Source: Eledone cirrhosa
Lineage: Eukaryota; Mollusca; Cephalopoda; Octopoda; Eledonidae
Assembly: GCA_964016885.1 (NCBI GenBank)
Contig: OZ024741.1
Location: 35,366,265-35,430,264 of the forward strand
Direction: 5' to 3'
DNA length: 64,000 nt
Shown: piece by piece, positions 51,397 through 63,314 of the stretch
Layout: each line of letters opens with the position of its first letter
Position numbering within the stretch: the first letter of the stretch is position 1
Notes under the pieces: generated by a model
Seen by the model: the letters and a program-made list of their open reading frames with translations, nothing else
Databases searched by the model: none
What the model was told of the DNA's origin: nothing
Translations under genes and position numbers: made by a program

Positions 51397-52432
51397 TTAT
51401 AGAGCCATATTTCGGTATACGGGTGCTTTCGAAATCGTTCCCCAAGAGATTGAGTAGTTGATATCTTTTAAGTACCAAATTAGATGTGAAAGTGATGTTG
51501 AAAATTTTTTGTCCGATCTATTAAATGTATGTTTGTGATTATACGAGCGGTCCTTAAATTTTGTAGAAGTGGCTCCTATATAGTTATAAATTTTATCTCT
51601 AGTTTTTATTGTGCATTTATATACTAAGTTTTTATCTAGACAATTATTCTGTAAAGGGAAATTTAATTCGTTTCTACAGTTACATTTTCTAGAGTTGTTG
51701 TCTATAGGATCGGTACGATTATTATTAGTATTAATACTGTTATTAGTAATATTAATATTGTTATTTTGGTTTATTTGGGTTGGACTTAAATTTAAGTTTA
51801 TATTATTAATTCTATTAATATTTTGTGCTATGTTCATAGTAGTAGAGTAAGATAGTTTTGTGCTATGTTCATAGTAGTAAGATAGTTTTATAGTATGTCT
51901 GTTAAAAATAGATTGGTATTTATGGGATTTAGGAAAACACTTATTTAATGCTTTGAAAAATTTGCTGCAGGTGTTTTAACTCCTAATGAGATTGGGGGAG
52001 AGTACCAAATAATATTTCTAGTTCTAGTTCTTTGTTTGATTTACTATTTATGTTAAATTGCTTATTATTATTATTATTATAGTAAATTTTAGGATGATTT
52101 TGCATGTTATTGTTATCTAAGTATTTAATTTTATTCATGTAACCAGCTCTATGTAAAGCATCATTGTAATAATCTTCCTTATTATCAAAAATATTTTTAT
52201 TGGCTGAAATGCGTGAAATTCGTTGTTGGACACTATTGACAATAGCATTTTTGACATTTCTAGGATGATTAGAATCAAAGCTTACGTAGTTTAGGTTTTC
52301 GTTAATTTTATGGAAAGAGTGATACAGTCCTGAGCTAGGGTTTAAAGTGACGTCTAAGAAGTTAACAGTTTTATTATTATTCTCGATTTCTAATTTAAGG
52401 TTATAATTATTGAAGAATTCTATGATCATTTT
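51397..52432 (-). pseudogene. Penelope-like protein remnant (linker plus GIY-YIG)
   Basis: Read on the minus strand from 52429: KTVNFLDVTLNPSSGLY, then SNHPRNVKNAIVNSVQQRIS and YYNDALHRAGYMNKIKYL. A frame change follows, then IIWYSPPISLGVKTP, HKYQSIFNRHTIKLSY and the cysteine cluster KCNCRNELNFPLQNNCL. The end is LVYKCTIKT...YNYIGATSTKF. The order matches the protein at 39082-40026, so it is the same subfamily but diverged. At least one frameshift (about 51960) and a short tandem duplication (about 51840-51895) break it. The reverse transcriptase core is missing and the 5' side ends at a TA microsatellite. The C-terminus stops early near 51397. Confidence 0.75.
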
Positions 52433-52438
52433 CTTTTT

Positions 52439-52540
<102 letters not shown>

Positions 52541-52665
52541 AATCTACCAAAATATACGGTAGTGTCCAATCCGTATGAAGAACTCAATGTAATCCAAATA
52601 TCATGAAAAGAGAAGATGCATTCAAAATTTTTCGATAAAAATCATAGGAAAACAGAGAATAAAAA

Positions 52666-52940
52666 AATGAAATAAAAACAAAGAACAAGTTCCTTATATT
52701 AAAAATTCATCATTTTACGATCGTTTCTGGGATGTATATGTGTGTTGGTATGTATATCATATAGATCTATGTAAAAGGAGGACGGCATGTATATGTGAAG
52801 GTATGTATATTTCCTCTGATAATTTGTAATATTTTTACATACATCTATATGAGATACATACCAACACACATATACATCCCAGAAACGATCGTAAAATGAA
52901 TTTTTTATATAAGGAACTTGTTCTTTGTTTTTATTTCATT
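52666..52940. repeat. Foldback element with about 110-bp arms
   Basis: Arm 52666-52776 contains 'GTTCCTTATATTAAAAATTC' and CGATCGTTTCTGGGATG. Its reverse complement is at 52833-52940. The spacer is about 56 bp and there are a few mismatches and indels. A TA run follows at 52952. Confidence 0.75.
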
Positions 52941-52943
52941 GTT

Positions 52944-52951
<8 letters not shown>

Positions 52952-52975
<24 letters not shown>
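52952..52975. repeat. (TA)n microsatellite
   Basis: Short TA run after the foldback element. Confidence 0.9.
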
Positions 52976-53166
52976 CACCTGTTAGTTCTTTCGTTACTTT
53001 GGTATTGTGTGTTAGATTTTGCCTACCACAATGTTCAATTTGTCAAGCTATTTAAACGTATGTTATTTCTCTAAGGACCTACCTTGTCAAGTGCTTTGCT
53101 AACTCATTCATATAGTAGGTCGAATTTGCTTGCACACCGCCAAAGATTCGATTTTACTAAGCCTCC

Positions 53167-53169
<3 letters not shown>

Positions 53170-53257
<88 letters not shown>
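53170..53257. repeat. (TA)n-(GA)n compound microsatellite
   Basis: TA repeats join GA repeats at 53207. Tyr/Ile and Arg/Glu runs in the frames are artefacts. Confidence 0.95.
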
Positions 53258-53260
<3 letters not shown>

Positions 53261-53289
53261 GAAATGGGAAAGAGATATCGAGGAAAAAT

Positions 53290-53410
53290 TGACCCCAGTA
53301 CTTAACTGATACTTTTTAACGACCTCGAATGGATGAAAGGCAAAGTTTACCTCAGAAGGATTTGAACTCAGAGAGCAGAGAGTCGGAGCTAATATCACAA
53401 AGCATTCTAT
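53290..53410 (-). repeat. tRNA-derived SINE (octopus/squid type), diverged
   Basis: The minus strand contains 'TTTGCCTTTCATCCATTCGA' and a B-box-like GAGTTCAAATCC. It runs on its head side into the tandem repeat at 53400. Confidence 0.65.
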
Positions 53411-53640
53411 CCGACGTTCTAACGACTCTGCCATTCTATCTGACGTTCTAACGACTCTGCCATTCTATCTGACGTTCTAACGACTTTACCATTCTATCCG
53501 ACGTTCTAACGACTCTACCATTCTATCAGACGTTCTAACGACTCTACCATTCTATCAGACGTTCTAACGACTCTGCCATTCTATCTGACGTTCTAACAAA
53601 TCTACCATTCTATCTGACGTTCTAACGACTCTACCAATTC
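53400..53640. repeat. 29-bp tandem repeat derived from a SINE head
   Basis: About eight copies of 'CATTCTATCTGACGTTCTAA' + CGACTCTGC. The first unit is continuous with the tRNA-like head of the SINE at 53290-53410, so the repeat grew from SINE sequence. Confidence 0.8.
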
Positions 53641-54059
53641 GCCGCCTGAGAGACTTATAAAGAACCCTTAAACTTTATTATAGAAAAAAATATGTATGTG
53701 TACTTTTCTTTTTCTTTAGTAAAATATTATACCATTTCATAAAAGAATAATATATTAAAGTAGAAGCTTTAGAATATCCTGAAGAATATCATGAAGTTTA
53801 CTAATGAATCGTGTAGGAACTCCTTTTACTCTCTCTCACCCCATATACGAGGGTCGGGTGAAAGGTTAATAGGCTGACCACGATACTCTCATGGAATGAC
53901 CAAATGGGATTTATTTTTCATCATATATATATATATATGTGTGTTTGTGTGTGAATTTTGTATATCAAAAGATATACGATATGTTTAATAAATAAACATT
54001 TTGAAAGCTAAATTGTAAATCTAAATATATAAATAAACATTTTCGAAGTAACATTTTAA
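53641..54059. other. No gene; possible mariner-like end at 53846
   Basis: 'TACGAGGGTCGGGTGAAAGG' at 53846, preceded by TA, resembles a Tc1/mariner terminal inverted repeat. I see no matching right end or transposase. The remainder is AT-rich. Confidence 0.3.
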
Positions 54060-54213
54060 ATAAGACATTTTTCCAATTCCACCCGCCCGTCCCCTCAATC
54101 TATCTTATTTCTCATTCTTTCTTCTGATGAAGGACTGCTATATCAAGCGTTAACCTAATATATCCCTTCCATATACTGTACCGATTGTGTTGTTATTTCT
54201 GTTCACCTTTTAC
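54060..54213 (-). repeat. Dispersed repeat, copy B
   Basis: Reverse complement of the block at 41367-41527, lacking about 32 bp around the CGTTTCGGACGC phrase. Like copy A it abuts a CA/TG microsatellite. Confidence 0.7.
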
Positions 54214-54227
54214 ATACATATATATAC

Positions 54228-54472
<245 letters not shown>

Positions 54473-54661
54473 ATCGAAGGCCATATTCAGTTGATTCATG
54501 TTTATTCAAAACTCCGTTATACATATTTCACTGAAGACTATCAGTTATGATAGCCCGAGCTCTTCAGACGGCAAAAAATAAACATTAAAAGTTCCTAAGA
54601 AACATTAAAATTTGGACGAATCCAATAATTTCCCTGAAAAAGATTTTCTTTTCATGATACA

Positions 54662-54706
54662 GGGGCCGGCCGAACGCGTGGTGTTGTTTCTTCATCGGCC
54701 GGCCCC
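54662..54706. repeat. GC-rich hairpin
   Basis: GGGGCCGGCCGA (54662-54673) pairs with TCGGCCGGCCCC (54695-54706) across a 21-base loop. It is unusually GC-rich for the neighbourhood. It does not sit after a recognised gene. Confidence 0.7.
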
Positions 54707-54724
54707 CGTTCTGTTAACCCCATA

Positions 54725-55310
<586 letters not shown>

Positions 55311-55315
55311 AGTAT

Positions 55316-55385
55316 AGGTACAAGGCCAGTAATTTGGGAGGAGGGGAGAGTCGTTTAAATCGGCCCCAGTGCATTACTGGTGCTT

Positions 55386-55395
<10 letters not shown>
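55316..55395 (-). repeat. SINE fragment (octopus/squid type)
   Basis: The minus strand contains AAATAAAGCACCAGTAATGC and ends ACTGGCCTTGTACC, the tail half of the common SINE. The body is replaced by diverged sequence. Confidence 0.5.
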
Positions 55396-55428
<33 letters not shown>

Positions 55429-55493
55429 AAACTTAGACGGGAACAAAAACAGAGAGGCAGTACAAATAAGAGTTTATATATATATATATATAT
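55391..55493. repeat. (TA)n runs
   Basis: Two TA runs (55391-55425 and 55477-55493) flank a short unique segment and lead into the palindrome. Confidence 0.85.
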
Positions 55494-55611
55494 AAATTAA
55501 ACTAGAAACATAAAAAAGTAATCTTTTTCGATTAAATTGAACTTATTGATTAATATATTGGTGTATTTCAAGTACCATATATATATATATATATATGGTA
55601 CTTGAAATACA

Positions 55612-55662
<51 letters not shown>

Positions 55663-55743
55663 TACTTGAAATACACCAATATATTAATCAATAAGTTCAA
55701 TTTAATCGAAAAAGATTACTTTTTTATGTTTCTAGTTTAATTT
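55494..55743. repeat. Palindrome with about 90-bp arms around TA repeats
   Basis: 55494-55584 (AAATTAAACTAGAAACATAA ... GGTGTATTTCAAGTACC) is mirrored exactly at about 55661-55743. The centre holds a further copy of GGTACTTGAAATACACCAA between two TA runs, so the inner part occurs three times. Confidence 0.85.
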
Positions 55744-56124
55744 TCTTAACTGACTTTAATGATCGTTTGATATAGAATAGCTTCTTTATTTTCCGGCATT
55801 AATGTCCTAAAGTGATGTTGGTGAGGGGAACACCTCTAATCACAAGACTTCTGCAGTAACGACAACTACCACAAAACCAACTAACAAGGACATAACCAAA
55901 GTTTAGTGTCTCCCAATCTCGAATTTGTTTCTTCGTACTTTTTTGGTACACACACTCCAATAACTGGCTCTGGTTTTAGGAAATAAAACCACCAATTTTT
56001 AAAGGGTTCCTATTTAAATTAAAATCTTCCAACATATTTTTATATAAAGAACAATTTGTTAAGATACTTATTTTAGTAATGAAATGATTAATCATTTTAG
56101 TAAATCCCTCACTATTCTTCATTA
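55744..56124. other. No gene recognised
   Basis: AT-rich sequence with no element core. Confidence 0.4.
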
Positions 56125-56245
56125 ATTAATTGAACATCCCGCCGAGGTTGACTTTGCCTTTCATCCTTACGGGGTCGATAAAATAAAGTACCAGTAATGC
56201 ACTGGTGATTGCTGGCTTTGTGCCTAAAGTAGAAACAATTAATTA
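56125..56245 (+). repeat. tRNA-derived SINE (octopus/squid type), 5' truncated
   Basis: 'TTTGCCTTTCATCCTTACGG' plus GGTCGATAAAATAAAGTACCAG and the ending GCCTAAAGTAGAAACAATTA. The head is missing. Confidence 0.75.
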
Positions 56246-56289
56246 ATTGAAATAACATATATTTCATAAGAAATATGGTAATGAAAGTG

Positions 56290-56492
56290 TTAATAATGAA
56301 CATTAGTATTGATAGAGGGTCGGACGCCATACTTTGCAGCATAGAGTTACGGCCCTTTACGATCTGAGTTCAAATCCCGCCTAGGTTAACTTTGCCTTTC
56401 ATCTTTACGGGGTCGATAAGATAAGGCACCAGTAATATACTGGGATAACTGCTAGTTTTGTGCCAAAAGTAGAAACAATTATTTGATTAAAT
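56290..56492 (+). repeat. tRNA-derived SINE (octopus/squid type), near full length
   Basis: Tandem with the previous copy and in the same orientation. The head GGTCGGACGCCATACTTTGC and B-box-like GAGTTCAAATCCC are followed by 'TTTGCCTTTCATCTTTACGG'. It ends AAAAGTAGAAACAATTA. Confidence 0.75.
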
Positions 56493-56579
56493 TTTACAGA
56501 TAAGTTTTCGATATATAGATTACGATAATATCGAAATTTGAAAAAAATATTAATATCATTATTATTATTATTCGTAACG

Positions 56580-57560
56580 TTTTATTCTGGCAGATGTTAT
56601 ACCGATACTATACTAAAAGATAGAGCCATAGCCAATGACCAAAGGTCCTTTGGGTCATTCCTTCTTCAACTTTTCAATATCCTTCTTAGAATTCTTGCTG
56701 TTCCCAGCAAGGCTGTTTTCTGCAACAATCTTGCCCTTATGGTAATTCCTAGCTTCTCAAGTCATGTATCCAGCCTTCTATTAACTGCTCCCAGTACACC
56801 AACCACAATCGATATTTCTACGTGTCTGATTCTCCAGTTTCTCTCTTCAGCTCCTGGTACTTCTCAACTTTCTCACTTCCCTTCTCATTCACCCTGTGGA
56901 CCCATGGTGAAGCAATATCCACAATACATGCCTTGTTATTCTTATTTTCTACGATAACAATGTCAGGTTTTCTAGCCACGATGGAATGGTCACACTGGAT
57001 GGTCATGTCCTACAAGATATTATACTGTTTATTTTCAGCCTTTCCATTTCTCACTTTTGCTCATGTTATACTTATGACAGAGCTTCCAATGAACCAATCT
57101 GACAAGGTTGTCATGCCTTCTCTTGTAGTCTTTCTGAGCAAACATCTTACATTCACTCACAATGTGGTTTATTGTTTCACCTTTCTCCCCGCACAGCCTA
57201 CAAAGTGAGGAATTCACTGACTTGTCAATATTGCACTTGATATAGTTCGTTCTCAGTGCCTGTTCCTGGGCTGCAAAAATAATGGCCACAGTTTCAACTT
57301 TTAAGTCACTTTTCCTAGTCCATTCCCAATCTTTGTCAACTGTCTCAAACATTTCATGTACGAATTGACCATGCATCTTTTCTTCCATCTATTCAAAGTG
57401 TCATTCTGTGTCTTGTTTAAATTCTCCCTTATCTTTTGCTTCATCACTGTTTAGGAGCTTTATCTTTCTTACTCCTGCTATCAATCTCTCTCTTGAATTC
57501 TTTACATGCCATTCTAGAATATTTTCCGACTTCACATACATTTCACAGCTAATGAGATGT
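56580..57560 (-). pseudogene. R4/Dong-like LINE C-terminal remnant (zinc knuckle plus RLE nuclease)
   Basis: Minus strand, N to C: CEMYVKSENILEWHVKNSRE (about 57540), then AIIFAAQEQALRTNYIKCNI (about 57270). A zinc knuckle CRLCGEKGETINHIVSEC (C-X2-C-X8-H-X4-C, about 57190) follows. Then comes the restriction-like endonuclease motif KPDIVIV...IVD (K-P-D-X14-D, about 56970), and finally VGVLGAVNRRLDT and KTALLGTARILRRILKS (about 56680-56790). These are the C-terminal modules of R2/R4-superclade LINEs, which cut DNA with a restriction-like nuclease. The reverse transcriptase is missing. Stops and at least two frame changes are present. The nuclease catalytic acids look intact here. Confidence 0.8.
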
Positions 57561-57636
57561 AACGGAATTCTACTATAAATTTATCGGCGAAAATTCGAAA
57601 CCGAATCTAAGAGTTCTCGCCTCTGGGGCCACCTAT

Positions 57637-58196
57637 TGTTGGAAGTTCCCACGATTGTCCTGTCAAGAAACAAGTATGATAAACGTACATACCACTTGAC
57701 CTGTGACCCCAGCTTGTAGACAGAGTAAACACAGATGGCTGATCATAAATCAACCCCATATACACATCCTTCGAGCTATAGCATTATTATAAATACAAGG
57801 ACTTGGGTAACCCAGCGGGCGGCCAGACTACGCCACCAGAAAAGAGACCACGATTCAGCAGTCCTTGAGAGAAATAACGAATACTAAGGATACACACATA
57901 CACACATACTCAGTAGGTTTCATTATACTGTTTTACTTCTGTGTTTTATCTATTCTTTCGTCTTCTTGTTGAATCACTTCTATTGTATCGTCGTATTGAT
58001 ACATGCATACACGCTAGCTCGACGTAGCTAGTTGGCAAACTGATGTAGTGATAAATCCTGTCATAAATATTATTACTCGATGTTCAAGGTACCAACAAGT
58101 GAATATTGTTATTGTAAAATAAACATTGTCAACATCATAGTTCTGGCATTATTCGTTTTATCATTCATCCATAAAAGAATACATTTACCCACTACA
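57637..58196 (+). repeat. Candidate solo LTR
   Basis: The segment begins TGTTGGAAGTTCCCACG and ends CACTACA. It has a TATAAAT box at 57788 and an AATAAA signal at 58118, the arrangement expected of an LTR. No internal region, partner LTR or clear target duplication is seen, so this rests on layout alone. Confidence 0.35.
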
Positions 58197-58305
58197 GAGA
58201 CCTCTTCCTCCTCTCTGTCGTGATAGATACAACTTGTCCACATCACCTTTGGGGTGTAGAGTCCCTTGTAGTGGCATTGTTTTCCTTTTTTTCTGTCACG
58301 CTCCT

Positions 58306-58379
<74 letters not shown>
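58306..58379. repeat. (TAC)n trinucleotide repeat
   Basis: About 24 uninterrupted triplets. The poly-Thr and poly-Tyr frames are artefacts. Confidence 0.97.
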
Positions 58380-59276
<897 letters not shown>

Positions 59277-59505
59277 TTATGCAGAACTGATGAAAAATCT
59301 GCAGATACTCCACCCTAACAATACCTTCAGATTTATGCCAGTTATTATTGGGGCACTGGGGTATGTTAGTAACTGCCTCAATACAAATCTTGAGAAGCTA
59401 GGCTTCACAGGAACAGAAAGAACACAACTAGGTAGGAAATTACAAGTACAATCCATTAATGGAACAGTAAAATTATGTAAAACATTCCAAACATTTTGCA
59501 TCTAA
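59277..59505 (+). pseudogene. R4/Dong-like LINE C-terminal tail
   Basis: The frame reads [20 protein letters not shown], then [20 protein letters not shown] and [17 protein letters not shown], followed by TAA. 'pivIGALG.v...L...L' is the terminal motif of RLE-type LINE proteins. The minus-strand remnant at 56.7 kb has the related VGVLGAVNRRL. Only the last about 75 residues remain. The upstream side is a tetranucleotide repeat. Confidence 0.75.
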
Positions 59506-59724
59506 TAACTGCATATACACATGTACAGATACAAAGCATATACATATGCACACATACAACTCAAAACACATACAATAACATCCATATCTAAACATGCATG
59601 TATGCAGACATACATACATATCTAGTTGATGTGTAAATTCCAATGAGAGAGATTGTGTCTATGTTAGAAACCGACTCTCTCGCTATTGGTAAAAATTTGT
59701 GAAAATATAAAACCAGAAGAACAT

Positions 59725-59920
59725 ACATACATACATGGTGGCTGCCAACTCGTTTTCGAGTACGGCCATTACTTTATATCCATGTAGGAGAACCCCTACC
59801 GATGCGCTGAACGAGTGTGACTCTTTAGTCCAGCCAGCGACTTGAAAACTCTGGTACAAACACTACACCTGTGACAATTATTGACACATAGTGCTGGGCC
59901 CATGCTACCATGTGACGACA
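59725..59920 (-). pseudogene. LINE 3' end with C2H2 zinc finger and (TATG)n tail
   Basis: The minus strand encodes CSVCTRVFKSLAGLKSHTRS + AHR and a stop. This is a classic C-X2-C-X12-H-X4-H finger, as found at the very C-terminus of several LINE pol proteins. The 3' UTR ends CGAAAACGAGTTGGCAGCCA + CCATG, then a TATG tail at 59728-59742. Only the 3' end of the element is kept. Confidence 0.55.
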
Positions 59921-60335
59921 AGTGCAGAGATCTCCAGATATAAAGCAATGCCTGTGCCGTGAAGCTTTTATAGTGAGCAAAGGCACTGCACAAAGCCAGT
60001 CCCACTCTCTTAACCAAGATGATATTTACCAAAAAGAAGAACAAGTCAACATCATTGGATACCATCAGGGTTGCAGGTGTTATATCAGAGTTTTCCTTCT
60101 CCTAGAATTCTGCCTTGACAAAGGCTAAGGGGTCATCTCTCCCGGTGATTTTGGATGGCTATTGACTCTTAAGAGCCACTTTGCTTTTTGACAGGTTTTG
60201 TTTTTAGTCCTGCAGGATGTCCAAAGCCACCCTCCTCACCAAGAAACCTTGGTGGGGTTGCCAGTTTAGTCGCCAACGACCCGACCATGAGACAGGTTGT
60301 ACTGGGATACATGTTACAAGCACCAACTGGTGAAC

Positions 60336-60366
<31 letters not shown>

Positions 60367-60585
60367 GACAGTCAACGCGATCAGTCGCATATTTTGGCGT
60401 GGGAGACTATTTATTAAATTTAAGATGAATACTATCTCCGACAGTAATGCCACAACTACAGTACAGTCATGTTGAATAACTGGTTATTCTTCTGACTATC
60501 CCTTCTGAAGACACCTTTTATTCGAATTCGTAGAGATATCCGACTAAATACATAATTCATTTTACAAGGATTTGCTACAAACAGC
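59921..60585. other. Repeat-like sequence, unassigned, with (ACAT)n
   Basis: 60130-60335 contains 'CATCTCTCCCGGTGATTTTG' and 'AACCTTGGTGGGGTTGCCAG', phrases I believe are repetitive in cephalopods, ending at a (CATA)n run (60338-60365). The family is not assigned. The last 100 bases before the LINE start may be its 5' UTR. Confidence 0.35.
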
Positions 60586-61596
60586 ATGGCTGAACACAAC
60601 ATCAACAAAAAAATTAAGGGAGTATCGAAGACAAATAACAAGGAAGGTAATCAAACTTTATTCAGTTGTAGCTACAGAAGAAAGCGAAATTATAAATCGC
60701 ATTTCTTTTGGAGTTGCGAACTTAATAATGATTTATTTAATTGTTATAAAATGGCAAAAAACAATCCCTCCATTGGTTATATGAATAGAATGAAGCTACA
60801 CTGGGACGAAATGCACCCAGAGCTAAATTATTTCACAGCGAAACAATTACGCCAACAAGCGACGTTTGTTGAACGTAAAAATAAGATAAATATTATTAAT
60901 TGTAAGTCCCCCACAACAAACATGGAATCAACAACACGTGCTATAGGTCGCCATGCTACTAGACTTCCTAGCAGCCAGGTCGGACAGCGCCTTGAAACAA
61001 CTATGCCTGTAAGAAACTTGACACCACCTGTACCATCTAAGTCTACCTCGAATGCTGGGGAAAACACTATCGATAATAATAATAATCGAAGAAATAATAA
61101 TAATAATAATCGAAGAAATGTGACACCACGTGTACCATCCGAGTCTACCTCGACTGTTGTGGAAAAAACTATCGATAATGATAATCAAAAGTATAAACAA
61201 TTGAAAATGTCCCTCAACGAAATCTTCCAGAGAGAAATTAACTCATGTATAAATATCTCTCTTGCTGAACGTGTTAAAATGACAATGGTGAATAAAAAAC
61301 CAAATAATGAAATACTACGTGTTATTGACGAAATAGGGGATGAATATTTACGACGGATAAAAACCCCAACATTTTGGCAAATCAACGCCTGTTTATATGC
61401 CTTAGCAATGACAGTGAAGCATTATCTTGGTGATAGCAGAGATATTAACAAGAACAAAATACCACCAAAAATACCATCATATATAACTAAAATAGAAAAA
61501 AAGAGTGCTGACCTACGAAAAAACATAGGACATGTGACAATGCTCCTTACATGCAAACAAACACAAAAAACCCCACTCCTCACCAACAAAGAGTAA
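60586..61596 (+). pseudogene. LINE N-terminal region
   Basis: This is a 336-codon frame starting MAEHNINKK. Residues about 60-97 (NNPSIGYMNRMKLHWDEMHP ... FTAKQLRQQATFVE) form the conserved N-terminal block of this LINE group. Residues 165-180 are Asn-rich low complexity. Residues about 200-310 are charged and include FWQINACLYALAMTVKHYLG, a likely helix before the RT. It ends in a different frame from the RT, overlapping it by 46 bases (61551-61596). The overlap looks like a frameshift within one ORF, not two genes. I see no intact C2H2 finger, which many R2-like proteins carry here. Confidence 0.7.
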
Positions 61597-63314
61597 AAAA
61601 TAAAATAAAGACGATGTTTGGTAGCAGTAGAATCAGAACTCTCCAATATAAGCTGATCACCCTCAAACAAGAATTGAGAGCTGTTAGCGAAAAACGCCGA
61701 TACCTGAAGAAGGTAGATGAGAGAAAAGTGATTAATAAAAGATTCAGACGAAACCAAACATCAGTCTATAGAGATATGAAGGGAAAAATAATAAGTGTCA
61801 CTGAGGCCCCATCCCAGAAAGACATAGATTCCTTTTGGAGAAAAAAATGGGGTGAAAAGAAGAATTTCAACCAAGATGCAGTGTGGCTAAGAGAAATCCG
61901 AAAGAACTATTGCTCCTACACTACAACAAAAACATACGAAATAAGTGAGGGTACCCTTGAGACTGTGATAGGAAAACTCCAAGATAAGAAAACACCAGGA
62001 AGAGACATGATTGTCGGCTACTGGTACAAAAAACTAATATTCTATCGGAGGTATCTTACTGACTTCTACCAACAAGTTCTTAAGGGAGATACACTTATAC
62101 CAGAATGGTTACTGGTTCCCAAGAACAAAGACACCCACTTGGCAAAAAACTACCGACCCATTGCATGCCAGAACCTGATGTATAAGATGTATACAGCCTG
62201 CCTGAACCTATTCCTCCAAGATCACTGTGAAAATAATAACATCATCACAGATGAACAAGCAGCTGGAAAGAAAGGGGTTTGGGGATGTGGTGAACAACTC
62301 CTAAACAACAAAACTGCGATGTCGGAGGTGCGACAACTTAGGAGGAATATGACTACAGTCTGGCTGGACTACAGGAAAGCTTTCGATTCTGTTCCCCACT
62401 CTTGGATGATAGAAGCCCTCCAACTTGCTAAAGTCCCAGACATTATTGTCAGAGCCATAGAGAGGCTGTCTTCTTCTTGGGCTACTATCCTAAGGTTAAA
62501 GACAGAGAGGGAGGACTCTATTTTCACTGATAAAATAAAATATTTCAGGGGTATATTTCAGGGGGACAGTCTCTCTGTGATATTGTTCATCTTGTCATTA
62601 AACCCCTTGTCCTTTCTGCTCAAGAAATGTGAGGGATTGCTCACAGGAGGACAGAAATACGAACCTAACCCATCATTTCTTTGTGGACGATCTGAAACTC
62701 TATGCCAAGAACATGGATGGGATGAAGAAAATCTTGACCTGGTTACAACGTTCTCAAAGGATATAGGAATGGAGTTTGGCCAAGATAAATGCTCATACAT
62801 GACTGTAAAGCGGAGAAAAACAACAGCCCAATCTAGCAACATTGTCATTAATGGTCTAACTGTTTCACCGATATCTGATCAGGACTGCTACAGATACCTG
62901 GGGATAGATGAGAACATATCCTATAATGGTATCTGTAATAAAGAACGCGTAACCAGGGAATACTACACCCGATTAAGAAAGATCTGGTCATCGGAACTCT
63001 CTGCACAAAACAAAACAGTGGCTCACAATGTGTTTGCTGTGCCTGTCCTAACACCAACGTTTGGAATACTCAATTGGACGATAGACGAAATCCGAGCAGT
63101 TGATGCTGGAACTCGAAAAATACTAAACAACACCGGAAACTTCCACATCAACAGTGACATATACCGCCTTTACTTGAAACGTAAACAGGGAGGCAGAGGC
63201 CTAACATCAGTCCAGAAAACATTTGAATGTCGCATCATATCTCTCCGACAACATCTACGAACCTCGAAGCGTAGGAGCCCTTTTCTCGAGCAAGTCTATC
63301 TGCATGAAACATAA
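61551..63314 (+). pseudogene. LINE reverse transcriptase, catalytic motif out of frame
   Basis: This 587-codon frame has standard non-LTR RT blocks: WLLVPKNKDTHLAKNYRPIA (about 181-200), DEQAAGKKGVWGCGEQLL, motif A WLDYRKAFDSVPH (271-283, D273) and motif B FQGDSLS (336-342). The thumb-side blocks are IGMEFGQDKCSYMTVKRRK, YRYLGID and KRKQGGRGL. The catalytic FVDD is not in this frame. It is encoded at 62680-62691 in the +1 frame, followed there by LKLYAKN, while this frame reads SFLCGRSETLCQ. Two opposite single-base shifts about 70 bases apart explain this. FQGDSLS and FVDDLKLYA are features of the R4/Dong group. As it stands the frame would give an inactive enzyme. Confidence 0.8.
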
